Assembly: GCF_041381155.1 (NCBI RefSeq)
Contig: NC_091137.1
Span: 20,815,655 to 20,879,654, forward strand
DNA length: 64,000 bases
Direction: 5' to 3'
Source of the DNA: Argopecten irradians
Lineage: Eukaryota; Mollusca; Bivalvia; Pectinida; Pectinidae
The notes beneath the pieces were generated by a model. That model saw only the letters and a list, made by a program, of their open reading frames with translations. It had not been told where the DNA came from and made no database searches. Position 1 is the stretch's first letter. Each line of letters opens with the position of its first letter. The position numbers were made by a program, and so were the translations under genes. Below are positions 40,201 through 52,841 of this stretch, piece after piece.

Positions 40201-43200
40201 CTACTCCTACTACTACAACATCGTCCACAACTACTCCTACTACTACAACATCGTCCACAACTACTCCTACTACTACAACACCGTCCACAACTACTCCTAC
40301 TACTACAACATCGTCCACAACTACTCCTACTACTACAACATCGTCCACAACTACTCCTACTACTACAACATCGTCCACAACTACTCCTACTACTACAACA
40401 TCGTCCACAACTACTCCTACTACTACAACATCGTCCACAACTACTCCTACTACTACAACATCGTCCACAACTACTCCTACTTACTACAACATCATCCACA
40501 ACTACTCCTACTACTACAACATCGTCCACAACTACTCCTACTACTACAACACCGTCCACAACTACTCCTACTACTACAACATCGTCCACAACTACTCCTA
40601 CTACTACAACATCGTCCACAACTACTCCTACTACTACAACATCGTCCACAACTACTCCTACTACTACAACATCATCCACAACTACTCCTACTACAACATC
40701 GTCCACACAACTACTCCTACTACTACAACATCATCCACAACTACTCCTACTACTACAACATCGTCCACAACTACTCCTACTACTACAACATCGTCCACAA
40801 CTACTCCTACTACTACAACATCGTCCACAACTACTCCTACTACTACAACATCGTCCACAACTACTCCTACTACTACAACATCGTCCACAACTACACCTAC
40901 TACTACAACACCGTCCACAACTACTCCTAACTACTACGACATCGTCCACAACTACTCCTACTACTACAACATCGTCCACAACTACTCCTACTACTACAAC
41001 ATCGTCCACTGGTACTCCTACTACTACAACATCGTCCACAACTACTCCTACTACTACAACATCGTCCACAACTACTCCTACTACTACAACATCGTCCACA
41101 ACTACTCCTACTACTACAACATCGTCCACAACTACTCCTACTACTACAACATCGTCCACAACTACTCCTACTACTACAACATCGTCCACAACTACTCCTA
41201 CTACTACAACATCGTCCACAACTACACCTACTACTACAACATCGTCCACAACTACTCCTACTACTACAACATCGTCCACAACTACTCCTACTACTACAAC
41301 ATCGTCCACAACTACTCCTACTACTACAACATCGTCCACAACTACTCCTACTACTACTACAACAACATCGTCCACAACTACACCTACTACTACAACATCG
41401 TCCACAACTACTCCTACTACTACAACATCGTCCACAACTACTCCTACTACTACAAATGTCCACAACTACTCCTACTACTACAACATCGTCCACTACTACT
41501 CCTACTACTACAACATCGTCCACAACTACTCCTACAATACTACAACATCGTCCACAACTACTCCTACTACTACAACATCGTCCACAACTACTCCTACTAC
41601 TACAACAACGTCCACTACTACTTCCTACTACTACAACATCGTCCACAACTACTCCTACTACTACAACATCGTCCACAACTACTCCTACTACTACAACATC
41701 GTCCACAACTACTCCTACTACTACAACATCGTCCACAACTACTCCTACTACTACAACATCGTCCACAACTACTCCTACTACTACAACATCGTCCACAACT
41801 ACCCTATACTACAACCGTCCAAACTACTCACTACTACTACAACATCGTCCACAACTACTCCTACTACTACAACATCGTCCACAACTACTCCTACTACTAC
41901 AACAACATCGTCCACAACTACTCCTACTACTACAACATCGTCCACAACTACACCTACTACTACAACAACATCGTCCACTAACTACTCCTACTACTACAAC
42001 ATCGTCCACAACTACTCCTACTACTACAACATCGTCCACAACTACTCCTACTACTACAAACATCGTCCACAACTACTCCTACTACTACAACATCGTCCAC
42101 AACTACACCTACTACTACAAACATCGTCCACAACTACTCCTACTACTACAACATCGTCCACAACTACTCCTACTACTACAACATCGTCCACAACTACTCC
42201 TACTACTACTACAACATCCGTCCACAACTCCTACTACTACAACATCGTCACACAACTACTCCTACTACTAACTACAACACACTAAACATCGTCCACAACT
42301 ACTCCTACTACAACATCCCACAACTACCCTAACTACAACATCGTCCACAACTACTCCTACTACTACTACAACATCGTCCACAACTACTCCTACTACTACA
42401 ACATCGTCCACAACTACTCCTACTACTACAACATCGTCCACAACTACTCCTACTACTACAACATCGTCCACAACTACTCCTACTACTACAACATCGTCCA
42501 CAACTACTCCTACTACTACACACACATCGTCCACACTACTACTACTACTACTACAACATCGTCCACAACTACTCCTACTACTACAACATCATCCACAACT
42601 ACTCCTACTACTACAACAATCGTCCCACAACTACTCCTACTACTAACAACATCGTCCACAACTACTCCTACTACTACAACATCGTCCACAACTACTCCTA
42701 CTACTACAACATCGTCCACAACTACTCCTACTACTACAACATCGATCCACAACTACTCCTACTACTACAACATCGTCCACAACTACTCCTACTACTACAA
42801 CATCGTCCACAACTACTCCTACTACTACAACATCGTCCACAACTACTCCTACTACTACAACATCGTCCACAACTACTCCTACTACTACTACTACAACATC
42901 GTCCACAACTACTCCTACTACTACAACATCGTCCACAACTACTCCTACTACTACAACATCGTCCACAACTACTCCTACTACTACAACATCGTCCACAACT
43001 ACTCCTACTACTACAACATCGTCCACAAACTACTCCTACTACTACAACATCGTCCACAACTACTCCTACTACTACAACATCGTCCACAACTACTCCTACT
43101 ACTACAACATCGTCCACAACTACTCCTACTACTACAACACACATCGTCCACAACTACTCCTACTACTACAACATCGTCCACAACTACTCCTACTACTACA

Positions 43201-46200
43201 ACATCGTCCACAACTACTCCTACTACTACAACATCGTCCACAACTACTCCTACTACTACAACATCGTCCACAACTACTCCTACTACTACAACATCGTCCA
43301 CAACTACTCCTACTACTACAACATCGTCCACAACTACTCCTACTACTACAACATCGTCCACAACTACTCCTACTACTACAACATCGTCCACAACTACTCC
43401 TACTACTACTACAACATCGTCCACAACTACTCCTACTACTACAACATCGTCCACAACTACTCCTACTACTACAACATCGTCCACAACTACTCCTACACTA
43501 CTACAACATCATCCACAACTACTCCTACTACTACAACATCGTCCACAACTACTCCTACTACTACAACATCGTCCACAACTACTCCTACTACTACAACATC
43601 GTCCACAACTACTCCTACTACTACAACATCGTCCACAACTACTCCTACTACTACAACATCATCCACAACTACTCCTACTACTACAACATCGTCCACAACT
43701 ACTTCCTACTACTACAACATCGTCCACACTACTCCTACTACTACAACAATCATCCACAACTATCTACTACTACAACACGTCCCACAACTACTCCTACTAC
43801 TACAACATCGTCCACAACTACTCCTACTACTACAACAGTCATCACAACTACTACTACTACAACATCTCCACAACTACTCCTACTACTACAACATCGTCCA
43901 CAACTACTCCTACTACAACAACATCGTCCACAACTACACCTACTACTACAACATCGTCCACAACTACTCCTACTACTACAACATCGTCCACAACTACTCC
44001 TACTACTACAACATCGTCCACAACTACTCCTACTACTACAACATCGTCCACAACTACTCCTACTACTACAACATCATCCACAACTACTCCTACTACTACA
44101 ACATCGTCCACAACTACTCCTACTACTACAACATCGTCCACAACTACTCCTACTACTACAACATCGTCCACAACTACTCCTACTACTACAACACCGTCCA
44201 CAACTAACTACCTACTACTACAACATCGTCCACAACTACTCCTACTACTACAACATCGTCCACAACTACTCCTACTACTACAACATCGTCCACAACTACT
44301 CCTACTACTACAACATCGTCCACAACTACTCCTACTACTACAACATCGTCCACAACTACTCCTACTACTACAACATCGTCCACAACTACTCCTACTACTA
44401 CAACATCGTCCACAACTACACCTACTACTACAACATCGTCCACAACTACTCCTACTACTACAACATCGTCCACAACTACTCCTACTACTACAACATCATC
44501 CACAACTACTCCTACTACTACAACATCGTCCACAACTACTACTACTACTACTACAACATCGTCCACAACTACTCCTACTACTACAACATCGTCCACAACT
44601 ACTCCTACTCCTACTACTACAACATCGTCCACAACTACTCCTACTACTACAACATCATCCACAACTACTCCTACTACTACAACATCATCCACAACTACTC
44701 CTACTACTACAACATCGTCCACAACTACTCCTACTACTACAACATCGTCCACAACTACTCCTACTACTACAACATCATCCACAACTACTCCTACTACTAC
44801 AACCATCGTCCACAACTACTCCTACTACTACAACATCGTCCACAACTACTCCTACTACTACAACTACAAAATCGTCCACAACTACTCCTACTACTACAAC
44901 ATCATCCACAACTACTCCTACTACTACAACATCGTCCACAACTACTCCTACTACTACAACATCGTCCACAACTACTCCTACTACTACAACATCGTCCACA
45001 ACTACTCCTACTACTACAACATCGTCCACAACTACTCCTACTACTACAACATTACCCACAACTACTCCTACTACTACAACATCGTCCACAACTACTCCTA
45101 CTACTACAACATCGTCCACAACTACTCCTACTACTACAACATCGTCCACAACTACTCCTACTACTACAACATCGTCCACAACTACTCCTACTACTACAAC
45201 ACCGTCCACAACTAATCCTACTACTACTACTACAAAATCGTCCACAACTACTCCTACTACTACAACATCATCCACAACTACTCCTACTACTACAAAATCG
45301 TCCACAACTACTCCTACTACTACAACATCGTCCACAACTACTCCTACTACTACAACATCATCCACAACTACTCCTACTACTACAACATCGTCCACAACTA
45401 CTCCTACTACTACAACATCGTCCACAACTACTCCTACTACTACAACAATCGTCCACACTACTACTCCTACTACTACAACATCGTCCACAACTACTCCTAC
45501 TACTACAACATCGTCCACAACTACTCCTACTACTACAACATCGTCCACAACTACTCCTACTACTACTACAACATCGTCCACAACTACTCCTACTACTACA
45601 ACATCGTCCACAACTACTCCTACTACTACTACAACAACATCGTCCACAACTACACCTACTACTACAACATCGTCCACAACTACTCCTACTACTACAACAT
45701 CGTCCACAACTACTCCTACTACTACAACATCGTCCACAACTACTCCTACTACTACAACATCGTCCACAACTACTCCTACTACTACAACATCGTCCACAAC
45801 TACTCCTACTACTACAACATCGTCCACAACTACTCCTACTACTACAACATCGTCCACAACTACTCCTACTACTACAACATCGTCCACAACTACTCCTACT
45901 ACTACAACATCGTCCACAACTACTCCTACTACTACAACATCATCCACAACTACTCCTACTACTACAACATCTCACAACTACTCCTACTACTACAACATCG
46001 TCCACACTACTCCTACTACTACAACATCGTCCACAACTACTCCTACTACTACTACAACATCATCCACAACTACTCCTACTACTACAACACATCGTCCACA
46101 ACTACTCCTACTACTACAACATCATCCACAACTACTCCTACTACTACAACATCATCGTCCACAACTACTCCTACTACTACAACATCGTCCACAACTACTC

Positions 46201-49200
46201 CTACTACTACAAACATCATCCACAACTACTCCTACTACTACAACATCGTCCACAACTACTCCTACTACTACAACATCATCCACAACTACTCCTACTACTA
46301 CAACATCGTCCACAACTACTCCTACTACTACAACATCGTCACAACTATCCTACTACTACAACATCTCACAACTATCTACTACTACAACATCATCCACAAC
46401 TACTCCTACTACTACAACATCTCCACACTACTTACTACTACAACATCGTCCACAACTACTCCTACTACTACAACATCTCCACACTACTCCTACTACTACA
46501 AACATCGTCCACAACTACTCCTACTACTACAACATCGTCCACAACTACTCCTACTACTACAACATCTCCACAACTACTCCTACTACTACAACATCGTCAC
46601 AACTACTCCTACTACTACAAACATCGTACTACTCCTACTACTACAACATCGTCCACAACTACTCCTACTACTACAACACTACTACTACACACATCGTCCA
46701 CAACTACTCCTACTACTACAACATCGTCCACAACTACTCCTACTACTACAACATCGTCCACAACTACTCCTACTACTACAACATCGTCCACAACTACTCC
46801 TACTACTACAAAATCGTCCACAACTACTCCTACTACTACAACATCGTCCACAACTACTCCTACTACTACAACATCGTCCACAACTACTCCTACTACTACA
46901 ACATCGTCCACAACTACTCCTACTACTACAACATCGTCCACAACTACTCCTACTACTACAACATCGTCCACAACTACTCCTACTACTACAACATCGTCCA
47001 CAACTACTCCTACTACTACAAATCGTCCACAACTACTCCTACTACTACAAACATCGTCCACAACTACACCTACTACTACAACATCGTCCACAACTATCTA
47101 CTCCTACTACTACAACATCGTCCACAACTACTCCTACTACTACAAATCTCCACAACTACTCCTACTACTACAAATCGTCCACAACTACTCCTACTACTAC
47201 AAATCGTCCACAACTACTCCTACTACTACAACATCGTCCACAACTACTCCTACTACTACAACACCGTCCACACCTATCTACTACTACTACTACTACTAAA
47301 ATCGTCCACAACTATCCTACTACTACAACATCATCACAACTACTCCTACTACTACAACATCGTCCACAACTACTCTACTACTACAAAATCGTCCACAAAT
47401 CCTACTACTACAACATCATCCACAACTACTCCTTCTACTACTACAACATCATCCACAACTACTCCTACTACTACAACACTCCACAACTACTCTACTACTA
47501 CAACACCGTCCACAACTACTCCTACTACTACAACATCGTCCACAACTACTCCTACTACTACAACATCATCCACACAACTACTCCTACTACTACAACATCG
47601 TCCACAACTACTCTACTACTACAACATCGTCCACAACTACTCCTACTACTACAACATCATCCACAACTACTTCTACTACTACAACACCGTCCACAAGTAC
47701 TCCTACTACTACAACACCGTCCACACCTACTCTTACTACTACAAAATCGTCCACAACTACTCCAACAACTACTACACCCTCAACAACTACTCCAATTACT
47801 ACAACATCGTCCACCACTACAACAATTACTCCATCCATGACGATATGGTCCACATCCACTCCAATCACTACGATAGCGTCAAAAACTACAACAACTTCTC
47901 AAACACCCACGACACCATCAACAACTACAACAAATTCACCAACCACTACGACAATGTTTACAACTACTCCGACCACTACAACACCATCCACAACTACAAC
48001 TACTCCGACCACTACAACACCATCCACAACAACTACTCCAACCACTACGACAACGTCCACAGCTACAACATATATGCTAACTACTACGAAACCATCCACA
48101 ACAACAACAATTACTCCGACCACCACGTCACCATCCATAACTACAAGAACTACTTCAACCACTGCAACACCTTCTCTTATTCCAATCGAAGATATATCTA
48201 CTTTTAGTACACCGTCCATAACTACAACAACTGCTCCATCTACCACGACACCGTCCACAACTACTCCAACCACTACGACACCATCCACAACTACTCCAAC
48301 TACTACGACACCGTCCACAACTATTCCAACCCCTACGACACCGTCAAAAACTACAACAACTACTCAAACCACCGCGACACCATCAACGACTACAAAGACT
48401 ACTCCAGCCACCACGGCGACTTCCACAACTACAACAGCTACACCAACCACTACGAAAATGTCCACAAGTACTCTTACGACTTTAACACCTTCCAAAATTC
48501 CAATCGTATCCATATCTACTTCTGGTATAGCAGCAACTACTCAAACCACCACGACACCATCAACGACTACAAAGACTACTCCAACCACCACGACGACGTC
48601 CACAACTACAACAGCTACACCAACCACTACGACTATGTCTGAAACTACAACTATGCCAAACACTACAACAACATTCACAACAACAACTACTACTTTATCC
48701 CCTACGAAACCATCCACAACTGCAAGAACTACTTCAACCACTGCAACACCGTCCACAACTACAACCACTACAACAGCATTCATAATTCCAATCACATCTA
48801 TATCTACTTCTAGAACACCGCAAACAACTACAACTACTCCAACCACCATAACAGCTTCCACAACTACTCCAACAACTACAACACCGTCCACAACTACAAC
48901 AATTGCTTCAATCACCACAACACCGTCCACAACTACTTCAACAACTCCAAACACTACAATAGCGGCCACAACTACTCCCACAACTACAACACCGTCCACA
49001 ACTACTTCAACAACTCCAAACACTACAATAGCGGCCACAACTACTTCCATCGCCACAATACTACAACTACAATAATCCAATAACCACGACACACCTACAA
49101 CAGCTACAACAACCACTTCACATCGTCCACAATATACATCGTACACAATCTTCGCTACAACACCGTCCACAACTACAATTACTCCAACATCTTCGACATC

Positions 49201-52200
49201 GTCAACAACTACTCCAACCACTACAGCACCGTCTACAACTACTCCAACCGCTACAACACCTTCCATTATTCCGATCGCATCTATATCTACTACTAGTACG
49301 TCGACCACAATGAAAACAACTACTCAAACTACTACGAAACCGTTCACAACTATAATTACTCCACCCACTACAACACCGTCCACATTTACTCCAACAACAA
49401 CACCATCCACAATGAAAACAACTTCTCCAACTACTACGAAACCGTTCACAACTATGATAACTCAAACCACTACAACACCGTCCACAACAACTCCTACCAC
49501 TATGACACCGTCCATAACTACAACAACTACACCAACCACCATGACAAAGTCCAGAAGACCAGTTATACCAACAATTACCACACCGTCCACAACGCCAGCT
49601 ATACCAACAACTACCACACCGTCCACAATGCCAGCTTTACCAACAATTACTATAACGTTCATAACGCCAGGTGAACCAACAACTACTAAACCGTCAACAA
49701 CGCCAGGTATACCAACAGCTACAACACCGTCCACAACGCCAGCTATACCAACAACTACCACACCTTCCACAACGCCAGCTATACCAACAAATACCACACC
49801 GGCAACAACGCCAGCTATACCAACAACTACTACACTGTCCACAACGCAGGCTATACCAACAACAACACCGTCCAAAACGCCAGCTATACCAAAATCAACA
49901 AAACCGGCTACATCGCCAGCTACACCAACAATATTAACACCATCCACAACGCCAGCTATACCAACAATTACCACACCAGTCACAACGCCAGCTATACCAA
50001 CAATTACCACACCATCCACAACGCCAGCTATACCAACAATTACCACACCAGTCACAACGCCAGCTATACCAGCAATTAAGACACCGTCCACAACGCCAGC
50101 TATACCAACAACTACCACACAGTCCATAACACCAGTTATACCAATAATAACCATACCGTCCACAATGCCAAATCTACCAACAACTACTACACCGCTGACA
50201 TCCCCGAAAATACCAACACCTTCTACACCGTCCAAATTTCAAACTGTTCCAAAGTTTCCTTCTAAATCAACGTCGTCTACGTCAAATCCCGAAGAAGAAA
50301 TACCAAAACATTCAACAACTACATCATCGTCAAATAGGACAACGTCCGCGGAGTTTATTTGTTTTCCAAAAGTAAAGAAAGTAGCTTCTTCCCGTAAAAT
50401 TAAATGCTTCTCACAAATAACCACAACGCCCGTATATCAATCGACTACGACGGCAAAGGGTACTACTTCAGGAGGAGTAAGATGTTTCAGAAAATCAACA
50501 GACGAAACTTCAGAAACAGAAATCCCAACCACTACTGAAGGTTCAACTTCGGATAGCGTAAGGTGCTTTACAACTACATCAACGGACGGAACTACATCTT
50601 CAGAAACAGATATCCCAAATACAAATGAAGGTTCAACTTCCGGTAGCGTAAGATGTTTCACAACTACTTCAACAGATGGAACTACTTTTACAGAAACGGA
50701 AATTCCTACTACAACAGAAGGTTCAACTTCCGGTAGCGTGAGATGTTTCACAACTTCTTCAACAGATGGAACTACTTTTACAGAAACGGAAATTCCTACT
50801 ACAACTGAAGGTTCAACTTCCGGTAGCGTGAGATGTTTCACAACTTCTTCAACAGATGGAACTACTATTACAGAAACGGAAATTCCCATTACGACTGAAA
50901 GTTCAACTTCCGGTAGCGTGAGATGTTTCACAACTACATCAACAGATGGAACTACTTTTACAGAAACGGAAATTCCTACTACAACTGAAGGTTCAACTTC
51001 CGGTAGCGTGAGATGTTTCACAACTACATCAACAGATGGAACTACTTTTACAGAAACGGAAATTCCTACCACAACTGAAGGTTCAACTTCCGGTAGCGTG
51101 AGATGTTTCACAACTACATCAACAGATGGAACTACTTTTACAGAAACGGAAATTCCTACCACAACTGAAGGTTCAACTTCCGGTAGCGTGAGATGTTTCA
51201 CAACTACATCAACAGATGAAACTACTTTTACAGAAACGGAAATTCCTACTACAACTGAAGGTTCAACTTCCGGTAGCGTGAGATGTTTCACAACTACCTC
51301 AACAGATGGAACTACTTTTACAGAAACGGAAATTCCTACCACAACTGAAGGTTCAACTTCCGGTAGCGTGAGATGTTTCACAACTACATCAACAGATGAA
51401 ACTACTTTTACAGAAACGGAAATTCCTACTACAACTGAAGGTTCAACTTCCGGTAGCGTGAGATGTTTCACAACTACCTCAACAGATGGAACTACTTTTA
51501 CAGAAACGGAAATTCCTACCACAACTGAAGGTTCAACTTCCGGTAGCGTGAGATGTTTCACAACTACATTAACAGATGGAACTACTTTTACAGAAACGGA
51601 AATTCCTACCACAACTGAAGGTTCAACTTCCGGTAGCGTAAGATGTTTCACAACTACCTCAACAGATGGAACTACTTTTACAGAAACGAAAATTCCTACC
51701 ACAACTGAAGGTTCAACTTCCGGTAGCGTGAGATGTTTCACAACTACATCAACAGATGGAACTACTTTTACAGAAACGGAAATTCCTACTATAACTGAAG
51801 GTTCAACTTCCGGTAGCGTAAGATGTTTCACAAAATTTACAGAAACGGAAATCCCTACCACCACTGAGAGTACTACATCTGGCGGAGTAAGATGCTTTGT
51901 TACATCGTCATCAACAGATGGCACTTCTTTCGCAGAGACTGAGGTTCCAACATCAACAGAAAGTACTACTTCCGGTATCGTGAAATGCTTTACAACGGCG
52001 TCAGCAGACGGATCAACCGTCGAAGAGACTGGTTTTATAAGGACAACAGAAAGCACTACTTTCGGTAGTGTAAAATGTTTTACAACATCCAAAGACGGAA
52101 CTTTCTCTAAAACAGAAAATCCTACAACAGAAGGTACTACTTTCGGTAGCGTAAAATGTTTTACAGCTTTACCCACTGACGGAACTACTATTTCAAACTC

Positions 52201-52841
52201 GGAAATTCCCACCACAACCAAAAGTACCACTTCCGGAAGTGTAAGATGTTTTACATCTGCATCGAAAGATAAAACTACTTTTTCAGAAACAGAAAATACT
52301 TCCACTGCAGAAAGTATCACTTCTGATGGTATTCGATGTTTTACGACTACATCAACAGACGGAACTACTTTTACAGAAACGGAAAATCTTTCCACAACTG
52401 AGAGTACTACTTCTGCAGGTGTTAGATGCTTTACACGTACATCGAGAGACGGATCTGCATTTTCGCAAACAGAAAATCCTCCGACTGCTGAGAGTACCAG
52501 TTTTGGTGGTGTTAGATGTTTTACAACAACTACATCGACAGACAGAACTACTTTTTCAGAATCAGAACATTCTTCCACATATGACAGTACCACTTTCGAT
52601 GATGCTAAATGTTTCTTTTTCACTTCAACATATAAAACAGAGACAGTCCCTACAGTTTTCGATGGAATGAGGTGTTTCCCAATCGTTTCAAGTGATGGAG
52701 ACACCTCCGTTGAAACAGAATTCCAAACCTCATTAGAAGATACTGACATTCTAACGGCTGGTGATGCAGAAGAGGGCACCAGTTACAATGTTACTTGGAG
52801 TGGTGGCGACGGAACAGCAGTGATGGACGTACACAGAACAG
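16157..52841 (+). CDS. Exon 1: signal peptide and mucin repeats
   Basis: This is a 36.7 kb exon ending at ACAGAACAG|GTAAAG in phase 1. Start and end lie in the same reading frame: its length is 3n+1 and the next exon supplies two bases. An acceptor-like TATATGTAG at about 16,141 could mean a 5' untranslated exon upstream. Giant single repeat exons are known in MUC16- and MUC4-type genes. The last 30 or so residues (GTSYNVTWSGGDGTAVMD and on) begin the SEA-like domain. Confidence 0.75.

Noticed and set aside
39962-47091. Long minus-strand frames of VVDDVVVVGV and SSRSSCGRCC type
   Set aside because: These are antisense readings of the 30-bp array. The unit happens to lack stops in two antisense frames, and there is no start context, domain or variation pattern of a real gene.
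31865-47800. Thr-rich repeats as an ice-binding (antifreeze) protein
   Set aside because: Known Thr-based ice-binding proteins use regular TxT spacing on a solenoid. Here the Thr/Pro text with a signal peptide, SEA, EGF and TM fits a mucin.
50437-52779. 780-codon minus-strand frame over the VRCF block
   Set aside because: It is a shadow of the 90-bp coding repeat. The plus frame joins well-formed downstream exons.
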